Part shown: piece after piece, positions 44,870 to 53,921 of the stretch
Layout of the letters: every line of letters begins with the position of its first letter
Position numbering within the stretch: position 1 is the first letter of the stretch
Assembly (NCBI GenBank): GCA_027569505.1
Contig: JAPDFF010000037.1
Location: forward strand, 62,001 to 126,000
DNA: 64,000 nt
Origin: Chloridium humicola
Lineage: Eukaryota > Ascomycota > Sordariomycetes > Chaetosphaeriales > Chaetosphaeriaceae
Direction: 5' to 3'
Made by a program: the position numbers and the translations under genes
The notes under the pieces: generated by a model
Told to the model about the DNA's origin: nothing
Databases searched by the model: none
Seen by the model: the letters and a program-made list of their open reading frames with translations, nothing else

Positions 44870-45983
44870 GTTTTCTACTATACGATAACAACTATCCTCA
44901 ATTGCAATACAAATAACACTAGGAACTAGCTATAATAACATCAGAAGCAGCTGAATCAGATGCTTCTGAAACCTCCTGGCAAGTACGTGCATTATGGCCA
45001 GGCTTGCTGCACACACCACAGCACCGAACCTTCTTGTGACCCCCCCCTGCACTACTACTATCCCGCTATATTTCTTGTACTCCTTCCCTACGTACCGCCC
45101 CTTGTCCTAGTGCCTCCTGTATACCCTGTATAGTAAGTGATCCTCTAAGCTGTACGTGTATTCTTTTAGCCCTCCGGCGCTTGCTTAGTGCCTCATTGGC
45201 CTTGCAGAGCGAAGAGACATCTGACCGAAGGAGAGCTACCTGGTATATTACTGCCCTTATACCCTTGGTAAGCTGGTCAATAGTAGCTAGCATCGAAGTC
45301 GGGGAGTTGTTTTGATAGTTGGCAATACGAGTCTTGATAAGCATTGACTGCGACTCGGCTTCTCGGGGGTTGTATAGTGTCTAGAACACCCAAGATTGTG
45401 TAGTGCCGGGCCGTTAGTTCGGAGGTATTGGCGTACGAAGCTTTATATCTAGCTTGGAAAGTACCCTCTCTAGATCGTACAGCAGAAGTCCAGCCCCTGA
45501 AAAGCCACCCTGTATATTCTTCTCCGTCAAAGAAGCAAAAAAGGCCTCGCGGAAGGCATAGAGGGACTCGAGCTTGCTTACGTAGTTGATATACGCGCGT
45601 ATCAAGTCCTTAATCTGGCGACTGTACGCCTGCTTTAGTGGCCCAAAGCAGCCTACATAAAATGGCTGGAGGAGGTACGAAGAATACGGAGGCATATAGA
45701 GCGTAATAATATTGTTCTGCTAGTAGTAGCGCTCGAATTCGGTCGAGTGGTAGCTCTCGTAGCTGTCGAGGATCAACAACCTATATTTGCCCTTCGTCCG
45801 AGGTGCCGTATAGAAGTCGAAGTACTTGATCCAATCTAAACCTACTATATTGGTAGTCCAGCCGTTGTCGGTAGTTACAATACGCTAGTCGGCCGGGAGG
45901 TTGCACTCGGTATACTAGTTGGCGAAGTAATACTTCGTGGCCAAGATGATAAAGGGGGGGATGGCCTAGCCAAGGGCATTAAC

Positions 45984-46391
45984 TGTAACGGTCTCAACAA
46001 GTGTATTGCAACTAGCTGATGACGACTCTACGAGTACACTAAACTTGAAGAAAGAAGAGAAAGGAAAGTAACTGTTCCCACGAGGTGACCTTGTTCTTAT
46101 GACCAGAGGGGGAGCGCGTGCCATGGTATATCATCTGCATCAGGGAATGCGTGATGGTGATGGAGGTCGTATGGGCACTGACGGGTCATGGCGTTGATGG
46201 ATCAAGGCGCTGGGCCCTGACGGTGCCTGCTGCCGATCATAGCCGAGAGTGACTAATAGTCTACCAGCACGCTATACCTACCCTGACACCAGTTGGACTA
46301 TGGCGCTGATAGACCAGTGTGCTGGGTCATGATCGAGAATGGTCGTTGGCCGAGAGTCTCCGAGGCCGTCAACGGGGCTCAGCCCGTTACA
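45984..46391 (-). mobile_element. Solo LTR 1 (408 bp), inserted in the transposon
   Basis: Begins TGTAACGG and ends CCGTTACA, flanked by the 5-bp duplication TTAAC (45979-45983 and 46392-46396). Its reverse complement opens like LTR 2 (TGTAACGGGCTG, then GGCCTCGG and CTCGGCC in order), so it is the same or a sister family in minus orientation. No internal retrotransposon region is present, consistent with recombination between LTRs. Superfamily not assigned. Confidence 0.82.
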
Positions 46392-46398
46392 TTAACTC

Positions 46399-46633
46399 TG
46401 TAACGGGCTGGGCCCGTGATGGCCTCGGCGATCCTCGGCCGTGGTGCTTTGACAACACAATGTCATCCTGAGGCAGATAGCATCGTCATCTGGAGACAGG
46501 TGGCATCTGGGGGGTATAAAAGCTGTCTTCTCTTCCTGTCATTTAGTTCTCTTTTCTCTCTTGTTCTCTATTCAGAACAAGCTCGTCAATTCCACATCTC
46601 ACCTTGTGCAATGCCAACGTGTGAACCGTTACA
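46399..46633 (+). mobile_element. Solo LTR 2 (235 bp), inserted beside LTR 1
   Basis: Begins TGTAACGGG and ends CCGTTACA, flanked by the 5-bp duplication AACTC (46394-46398 and 46634-46638). Contains a TATA box (TATAAAA, 46515-46521) followed by CT-rich sequence, as expected for a U3 promoter and start site. Shorter than LTR 1, so related but with length divergence. Confidence 0.82.
46515..46521 (+). promoter_or_regulatory. TATA box of solo LTR 2
   Basis: TATAAAA in GGGGTATAAAAGCTG; CT-rich sequence follows within 10-50 bases, the usual layout of an LTR promoter. Confidence 0.5.
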
Positions 46634-47302
46634 AACTCCCCAGATCACTGTTGCCTATTCGCGATTGACAGGCTGAACTAGTTTTGCCTTGCTCAGGCCG
46701 TCCGAGGTTGTGACGACTATGCCCGCGAAGATAATGCATATTATAAACCTAGTCTCGTCGAAGTTATAAATATCGTCAACTACAATACTATACTTGGCTA
46801 TAGTATTCCGCATAAGCATAAACCACTTGCCAATAACTTTTAGATTTTCGTACTTGGCCCTCTGGTAATCGTATCTATGTATATAACACGTTCGAAGCTT
46901 TGGCTAGCGTTTGACGAAGTTGTATGCCCAGCGTTTGCCGACAGGGGGCACGTCACGTTCATATAGCAGTTGGTTGGCTATATCTTCTATACCACGCAAT
47001 CTTGGTAAAAAACCTCGCGTAATTAGCTCAATTATATATTGAACAATAGCCTCCTCTTCTGATTCCGTGAGCTTTCTTGAATTAGGCGTAGTATCGCGTC
47101 GTACGGGCCGGCCCACGCGTCATCGGGTTAAGGTCATACGGGCAACATTGTAGATCTTGGCTGCAGCTAAAATGCTTAGGGTTTTTGTCGGTTTGGAGAG
47201 CCTGGAGGGCTAAGATTACCCTGCCTTCATCTAAAGTAGCGGGCATGTTGAATGGTAGAAAAAGGTTGGTGTTGAGGAGAGGTGGCGCGTCGCGTAAAAA
47301 TT

Positions 47303-47343
47303 TGCTCACTCGCTTATCATGCCCACTCACTTATCATACATGT
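47303..47343 (-). repeat. Right terminal inverted repeat
   Basis: Reverse complement of the left repeat except for two transitions (third base G/A; fifteenth base C/T). The same 17-bp tandem is present. Confidence 0.9.
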
Positions 47344-47993
47344 TAGTGGAAGTTTCAACAACTCCCCGTTTGAGCCCAGGCGGTTTGGCTCTGCCTCATT
47401 CTCAGTTTGATTCCGTTTTATCTTTCTTGGTTGAAACATCGCAATGCCTACCTGTTGTTGTTGGCCGCGAGCTTTGCACCTTTGCCTTACAGGCTGAAGT
47501 CCTAGCCTCCTAGGCTCCCACGTTGCCTGCATGCATTGGGTGCATTAGCCAGACATGTTGCCAGAATGGCATCCGGCATGAACAAGTTTCCATTGGCTGT
47601 TTCTGTTTTTTCTTTGTCCGCAGTACGCTTCAATGGGAGAGTCCGCGTTTCATCCCATTGACAAGGTGAGCGCGTCATGACAGACTCTCTGCGACTCAAC
47701 TTCTTCGAGTTTCTGCACATTCAGCGAATCAAACTGTGGAGACGCGTGAATGGCTGGGTCGGGGGCATACGGAAAGTAAATGGGGCTTTCATTCCCGCTT
47801 GTCTCCTTGTCGGGCATGCATGCAGCCCACAACAACAATAGCCTGATCGGATCATCAGGAAACCTCAACCCAATGGAATGTTTAAGACTGTCAGCCCATT
47901 TAGAAGCACAACCGTTTTCTTTTTCTTCCTCCAGACTTCTTTTGCATTTGCATTGTGTCGATGGTCTTGCTCTTTTGCCACACTGACCGAATC
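47344..47993. other. BTB-gene upstream region
   Basis: 650 bp between the transposon edge and the BTB-protein start. An in-frame ATG at 47961 would add 11 codons (MVLLFCHTDRI) and cannot be excluded as the start. No other feature seen. Confidence 0.45.
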
Positions 47994-49873
47994 ATGGAGC
48001 CCCTTGAGCAAGTCCGTGATGATGATGGGCTGGATCTCTCCGCCGGATTCGAGATTTCGTAAGTTGTCAGGGACATGGCAATTCTAACTTTGCAATTTCC
48101 TGATCCTAACAAGTATATTGCCCCCAGACCCTTCAGCAGCCCAATCATCACCCTGGAATTCGAAAATGGCTTCCCACTCACCATCCACCGGTCATTTCTG
48201 CTGCAGTGCTCCAAGCTGGGCTTGCTTTGCAACCCCTCGACCAAGAGCATCGACCTGAGAGAGTTTTCGAGCAATGCAGGACATGCGTTGGTCCAGTACC
48301 TCTACACCGGTTTAGTCGAGACCTTGAAGTGGACCGGTCCTCTCGACTCCAAGGTCAACTTGCCCGAGGTCAAGGCGTGGTTCGAAATCTATGCGCTCGC
48401 TCGGACGGTTGAGCTTGATGACTTTGAGAATTCCGCCCGAGACGGACTCCAAGAGGTTACTCGCGATCTCGACATCTTCACCGTCATCGATGCCGTCAAA
48501 GAGGGGTATCCGAGACCCATCGGCAATGATGTCTGGTTTCCGGCCTGGATGAAGTCGCGGATGAAGGAGGCGTTCAATGACCCCGGCTCGCTAATGAGAA
48601 GCAATGCCCTTCCAGACTTTGGCGACGGTTCTTCCGTGGTCAAGGTCTTCTTTGACTGTATGCTGCAGGCATATGTCGAGATGTTGGAGTCGCTCGCCGG
48701 TCAGGAGGTTGTCTCTGCGAAGCCAGACACGCCTCTCTCAGAGGATTCGTTAGGGTACCTAAGCGAGGGCCGGAAGAGTGCATTTGATGACCGCAGGGGT
48801 GATTTCTCACCTCATCGGCGACTGGACGGGGACTTCCCGCGCCTCGCCTCCCCAAGCCTTGCCCAGCACCGGCATCGTGCCTCGACCATGTCCGACACGG
48901 CCTGGAAGGACGTTCAAGAGTTACATCCGTACCACTCAAAACGTCACTCCATGTCTGGAAGGCTGGCCTACCACCACATCCCAGAGTTAGTCGTTGCTAT
49001 GTCCCCTTTATGCTTACCAAACTAACCAAGAACAGAGTTGAGGCAGTACCGGAGGTAGCTGAGCCTGAGCCATTTCCTCAGCCTGAGCCATTTCCTCAGC
49101 CTGAGCCAGAACCAGCCTCAGAACCGACTCCAGAGCCAGAGATTGTAGAACCGGAGGTTGTGTATGAGCCAGCTCCTAAACCAGCCCCTGAGCTCGAGCC
49201 CAAACCTGAGCTAGAACAATTGGCACTTCCACCTCCATTGCCAGAACTTGGGGAAACAGTGCATGAAGAAGCACACGAGCCTGATCAGCGTCTCACTGCA
49301 AAAATGAAGAAGGAAAAGAAAAGGAAGAAGGTACACCCGGCACTCAAGCCCCTTCATTTCTAAGAATTCAACTTTTTGATTGATTACTGACAATCGAAAC
49401 CTCCTAAGCAACAACCTGCAAAACTGAAGTCCCAGCTACCCGTCCCAGCAAGTCTTTCTCCTGAGCCACCCATGCCTGAACCACTGCCAGAGGCTTTCCT
49501 AAGAGAGCCCACGCCCGAACCCCTGCCCGAGCTTTTGCAAGAGGAGTCTGAACCAGAGCCTGTTCCAAAACCGGAGCCTGGGTCCGCTCCAGAGCTTCCG
49601 GTCATTATAGAAGAACAGCCGGAGAACTTCGACTTCTGGTCATCCAACACTCCTATCACCAACAAGAAGAAGAAGAAGAAGGGCAAGAAGGTGAAAAAGG
49701 AGCCGAAGGAGGAATGCATCGAGCAACCTGAGCCGCAGACACCGCCACCGCAGCACAAGCCCGAGCGGTTACCGTCTGAGACTCCCGAGAACATGTATCT
49801 TCTGGATCGGGACCCGTGGGACTTTTGGGGGGTGCGTAGAGGGAGGAAGTCGCCTCCAAGGGTAAGCCTTTGA
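47994..49873 (+). CDS. BTB/POZ-domain protein with Pro-Glu repeat tail
   Basis: Four exons: 47994-48058, 48128-48985, 49036-49330, 49409-49873; 560 aa. Introns of 69 nt (GTAAGT..CCCCAG), 50 nt (GTTAGT..AACAG) and 78 nt (GTACAC..CCTAAG). Exon 1 supplies the acidic leader and joins EIS to PFSSPIITLEF, the first strand of a BTB fold (about 22-140; FPLTIHRSFLLQCSK, then HALVQYLYTGLVETLK, then EVKAWFEIYALARTVEL). A linker follows, then a Pro-Glu tail (PEPFPQ twice, then dozens of PEP and EPEP words) with two Lys-rich tracts, and a conserved-looking end (MYLLDRDPWDFWGV). BTB domains mediate dimerisation or cullin-3 binding; many fungal members of this type have no known role. The last donor and acceptor are weaker than the others. 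Confidence 0.78.
49064..49099 (+). repeat. Two perfect 18-bp direct repeats in the BTB gene
   Basis: CCTGAGCCATTTCCTCAG occurs twice head-to-tail (49064-49081, 49082-49099), encoding PEPFPQ twice; the start of the unit (CCTGAGCCA) follows again. Suggests recent slippage expansion. Confidence 0.9.
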
Positions 49874-50133
49874 GTTGGATTGGCCCGCGTGGGAAGTTGA
49901 AGGTTGGTTGGTTGAGGTGTGGGGGCTTCATAGGGAACAGGTTAGTAGTAAGGGATAGATGGACTGGTAATGGCCTGTTGGGAGGAGTTCGCGCCAGACC
50001 TGGGATATTTTGATGGCGCAGCGGGTGCCCCTTTGTGACTAGTTTATGCTTATGAATAACGACGACCTGAATGAATTTCCGGGGAATTGCTTCCCTTCAC
50101 CCCCCGTATCTAAGACACCACCTACTGCGTACA

Positions 50134-51489
50134 CTACGTCTTCTCACTCCTCGTCACCGACTTCAACTCGCTCGACGCCCTACTCTCCCCATCCCCCATA
50201 ATCGTCCCGTTCTCCCCCTCAAAATGCACCTGCACCCTCACATGGGTCGTCTTCATAATCCCATCATACGTCATGATCTCCTCCTGCGAACCACTCGGGC
50301 TCGCACTCCTGCACTCCGCATGCCCGCCACGCAGCTTCTTCAGCCTGATCTCGCCCCTGCGCGGGACCTGCAACGTGAGCGAGCCATCGGCGTTGCGCAT
50401 GGGGTAGTTCGGTCCGCGCTCGCGGGTGGCGATGGAGGAAGAGCCCGTGTAGGGGGTGTTGTCGCTGTGCGGGATGAGGTCACGGTTGCCGCCGTCGAAG
50501 TGGTCGGCGTGCATGCCGTGGGGGAGGAGGTCACGGAAGAGGGGCCGCAGGGCGGGGGCGCAGGCTGCGACGATGGCGAGGTTGGCTTCGACGACTGAGA
50601 GGGTCACGGTGATGTCGTGGTAGCGGTCCTCGGAGGCGGGGTGAGGGAGGTAGTGTTGTTTGACAATGCCGTGGAGGCGGGCGATAGCAATGATGGTGAC
50701 GCTGGGAGGGGGTCAGTAGGGTGATATTGCAAGGAGGAGAGGGGAAGCTTACACCAGGTTGAGGGTGAAGATGCCCAGGACGCTGATCTTTGTGGACCTC
50801 GGCATTTTCAGCCCGAGGAAGATCCAGAACGGGAGGGCAACGACGCAAAGGTCGGTGAAGATGGTAAAGCATGAAATGACGATGGGGAACGAGTTATCGA
50901 TACATTTCGTGCCGGGCTCTGCCCTGAGGGAAGTGTTCCAGTAGGCCTCAATAGGCAAGCACTGGAGGATGGAGACCAGGAAGGTTGCAACGGCTTGCAG
51001 GGCGTTGAACGTGTTTAAACCATGGATTACCCATTTGAGGCCGGGCTTGTTGGCGCCGAGGCGATGCAGGAAGCACAAGATGGAGGCTTTGACGAAGGCC
51101 AAGGTCGGGTTGTAAAACAGTTGGGCGAGGTAGAACCACCACTGGCCTGCCGCCGGGTCAAACGAAGGGACATCTTCTTTCTTCCAACCAAAATAGGCGA
51201 GCTTGATGACTGCGTTGATGTTAGAAACTGGATGACTGTAAACTGAAGATGCCAACGTACACATATAAAACGGCCCGATCATCAGGATCGAGAAGAGCAT
51301 GCCAGCAGAGACCAGATAGTCGTCGATGCCCCATTGCTGCAACTTCAACCTCGTAAACGCGCGGAGGCTGAAGGAGATGAAGGCGATGGCAGTGAAGAAG
51401 AAGATTACAAAGAGCGCCGCCTGCTGCAGAGGCGGCGTCGGGATGTCGAGGACATCTCCGTGCGAGGGGCGACTAGGTACAACCGCCAT
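50134..51489 (-). CDS. Rhodopsin-domain integral membrane protein (PTH11-like family)
   Basis: Three exons: 51489-51261, 51209-50753, 50701-50134; 417 aa. Introns are 51 nt (GTACGT..ACGCAG, branch CTAAC) and 51 nt (GTAAGC..TCCCAG, branch CTGAC). The first is a multiple of three without a stop, so it can be missed in an ORF scan. The start MAVVPSRPSHGDVLD is preferred; the frame runs 104 codons further upstream but with no conserved sequence. Transmembrane helices include LFVIFFFTAIAFISFSLRAF, VSAGMLFSILMIGPFYM, LQAVATFLVSILQCL and ISCFTIFTDLCVVALPFWIF. WGIDDYLVSAGM after helix 1, GQWWFYLAQLFYNPTLAFVK and SVVEANLAIVAACAPALRPL are marks of the fungal Rhodopsin domain family. The cytosolic tail is ~120 residues. 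A second, diverged family member lies at 17805. Confidence 0.87.
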
Positions 51490-53186
51490 GACTCTATTCA
51501 GCTCTCGTGCAGAGAGATCAACGGCTGGGGAAGCCAGGGATCGATCGACAAAGAATGTGGAGCGGAAATCGAGATCATGGAACGACCATCGACTGAAGAG
51601 AAAGAAATCGTCAAGTCCACACCATTGTTGGTTGACCTTGACGGTGTTGTGTTGCAGATGGAAATCAGTCGTCCTCGTCAGAGAAGAGGACCTGGAGCAT
51701 CTCTGATGAGGCAGCACCGTGACTAAAAACCCCCAAGGCACGACACCATGCGAGGGATGAGTGTTCAAGGACCACAAAAAGGAAACTTTCGCTTGGGTCA
51801 AAGCACCTCGGTCTCGCGAGGCCGCGTCCGTTTGAGTCTTAGCTCCACCAAATCACCAACTCAAAGCGCTTGCCTTGTCCAAAAGGATGACAGGAAAATG
51901 CTTCTTCCTCTGGACTTGCGCTTGGAGCCGGCATCTGGACCGCCATCGCCAGCCTCGATTTGGTCTGCAAGACGCGATTCTGCACGGCAACCCGAGGGCG
52001 CGCCCCTGGTCGTGCCGCAAGCTAGCATAGCGATTCATCCCGGGTTGCATCCGAGGAGGGGGATCGTACGTTGTTAGAGGAGTATGGATTTCTGATCTGG
52101 TGGGGCGCTCGATGAGATTTTTTCAGGCCCCTGCATCCTTTTCCCGACTGCCGAAGGGTTGCCAGGCTCAAGGAACGGGAATTGGACGCGCCTTGATGAT
52201 GGGAGCAGACTGTGACGATATATAGTTTGAAATGGGGCTCCTTGAAATGGAGCTTGAAAGCCACGAGGTTCCCCAGCTGAGCTGGAGATGGAGAGATGGA
52301 CTCCAGACCTCTGAACACCAAGGATGATCGTGTTAGCGTTCCCAACGATCCCCTCCGATCCCCATGTTAAAATAAGTCACATCCAATGGGGGTACTCAGC
52401 CCACCAGGTGGAGATGAAGGTTGTGGGACGGCAGGAACCGGGTATCAAAGCCGCAGTCGGGTGACCCTGGCTGGGCAAGGCAGAGACCGGGGAGAGCGGA
52501 GATGTTGTCGACAAGCGCGGGCCGAACCAGATGTGTTTCAAATTCAAGCTTCCGCCGAGTTCTTCTCACCCTCAACGTGCGGTTGTGTTGTCGATGTCGA
52601 TGTCGATGGCGATGTTGATGTTGACACCGGACCTGAAACTGAAGTCAGCAAGATCACCGGGTGGCTGCAGGACAGCTGCCGGCAATGGGACCTGCCAAGC
52701 CCGCTGGCTCGGGGCTTGAACGAAACCATCGAGAGATGTGCCGCAAAAGGATGCGGGATGACGTCGATCGCCAACGGCGCGGGTGGCGAGACGTCGGAGC
52801 CGTCCGCCTCTCTGTCTCTCGTCTCGTAATAAGCGCGGAGATGAGCCTCGCCCGATTTTTCTTCAGCCCGTTGTCCCCCGAACCCCCCACACGGAGCAGA
52901 GCCGCCGGCCCTGCTGGTTGCTAACCGTCAACACCAATCAATGATTCACGGGCTCGCGTGTCAGTTCCCCGCTCACCGTGGTCAAGGACTCGTCGCCCAT
53001 GGTTTACGTAGCGGAACGCCATCCCACCTCGTGTCACTCTCTCTTTCAGTCATGTCGTGGACAAGGACTCTGAGTCCGTCTCGCAACATTTCATCACCAG
53101 CTCCAGGACCAAGCGCAAGGCGTAGGTGGGGGTTAGGGATGCAGGGAGAAATATCTTATTTTGGGTTCACGCATTCATCAATCAAA
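51490..53186. other. 1.7-kb gene-free stretch
   Basis: No gene recognised. Contains a short GTCGAT/GATGTT hexamer run (about 52590-52625). It probably includes the promoter of the receptor gene at its left end. Confidence 0.45.
52590..52625 (+). repeat. GTCGAT-type hexamer microsatellite
   Basis: About six imperfect copies of GTCGAT/GGCGAT/GTTGAT in tandem. No function suggested. Confidence 0.6.
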
Positions 53187-53270
53187 GGTTGTATAGTGTA
53201 GCGGTCATCACACCAGATTCTGATCTCCTCAGAACATTCTGGTAACCCCGGTTCGATTCCGGGTACGACC
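53187..53270 (+). tRNA. tRNA-Gln (anticodon CUG) with 13-nt intron
   Basis: A cloverleaf can be drawn: acceptor GGTTGTA/TACGACC, short D stem around GTGTAGCGGTCATCAC, anticodon stem CCAGA (53213-53217) with TCTGG (53238-53242), T arm CCCGG-TTCGATT-CCGGG. The anticodon CTG is at 53220-53222. The intron is 53224-53236, one base after the anticodon, the canonical position. The mature length is 71 nt before CCA. The B-box GGTTCGATTCC is perfect, and a T-run (CTCTTTTG) right after the gene fits a Pol III terminator. A different intron boundary would change the anticodon; this one gives the most regular seven-base loop (TTCTGAT). Confidence 0.85.
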
Positions 53271-53921
53271 TCTTTTGCGTTCTTTTCGTTTTTTGCGCTG
53301 TCTGGTGGAGGTGCTGAATTTTTCCTCCTGGTGGATTCAGGGGTTCAGGGGTCAGGGGTCAGAAGACTGAGCCCATATCTGGTTTGCGGCGATGTCGGCG
53401 ATAGGCAGTGACAGGGGATGGAGGACGCAAAAAAGGAAGGAAAACATGGAAGTATGATCGGCTCTGTTCTGATTGAATGGCCAGAGCTCACTCAAACTGA
53501 ACAGCCCATGAAATATGTTACATGAAGTTGGTGATCTCACTGGCAATGTGAACTTGAAGGTGAAACTCTGGGCTTGGCAAACGGTGGCGATGGCGATCCA
53601 GAACCTCGGCCCTGGGCCATGCTCCGCCAGATAGGGAAGAGTTCTACTGTCTCAACGCAACGGGCCGCGGATTCTGAACGGTAGCCACGGACGTCATCAT
53701 CGTTGAGACGCACGCTCTCAAAATACTACTCGCACGGGCTTTATACTGCCGCTTTGACTTTGACTTCACGATTGCACGGGTGTTCCTGTTTCACAACATA
53801 AAGGACGAGTTTGACTGTTCCAACTTCCCCGCGTCTCGGAAGTCGGAGATCAATGGTCAGCGAACCTACACAACACTTTGAAGAGTGAGCAGCCAGTGCT
53901 GGCCTTTTTGAAAAGAAAAAA
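53271..53921. promoter_or_regulatory. MFS transporter upstream region
   Basis: 650 bp with no gene. A Pol III terminator-like TTTT follows the tRNA immediately; the rest presumably holds the transporter promoter. Confidence 0.45.

Larger units (their letters stand above)
44975..47246 (-). pseudogene. Fot1/pogo DDE transposase, broken
   Basis: Read on the minus strand from the ATG at 47246 (MPATLDEGRVILALQAL). An HTH/CENP-B-like region (RKLTESEEEAIVQYI, then GIEDIANQLL) follows, then IYNFDET at the start of the DDE domain, VVTTSDG, TTDNGWTTNIVGLDW, LLILDSYESYHST and LLQPFYVGCFGPLKQAY, and finally a CCHC zinc knuckle (CGVCSKPGHNARTC) near 45025-44984. Breaks: a small frameshift near 47180 after DKNPK, and TAG codons at 46904-46906, 46655-46657, 45966-45968, 45915-45917, 45885-45887 and 45720-45722. 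Five replace a Trp expected by the family and one a Gln. Every change fits CpA-to-TpA mutation. Confidence 0.9.
44829..47343 (-). mobile_element. Decayed Fot1/pogo-type DNA transposon with TA target duplication
   Basis: 2515 bp bounded by 41-bp terminal inverted repeats with two mismatches and flanked by TA (44827-44828 and 47344-47345), the target-site duplication of Tc1/mariner-pogo elements. The transposase is on the minus strand, from about 47246 to 44975, and is interrupted by two solo LTRs (45984-46391, 46399-46633). Without the LTRs and one target duplication set the element would be about 1.86 kb, normal for this class. It is non-autonomous now: the frame holds at least six TAG codons and a frameshift. 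Confidence 0.9.

Noticed and set aside
45979..46638. One composite retroelement or MITE spanning both TGTAACGG segments
   Set aside because: Each segment has its own TG..CA ends and its own 5-bp duplication, so two separate insertions explain the structure better.
46416..46676. 86-codon frame within LTR 2 and beyond
   Set aside because: Runs across the LTR boundary into the transposase remnant; not a gene.
47082..47330. Apparent independent 82-aa gene
   Set aside because: It is the frameshifted N-terminus of the broken transposase.
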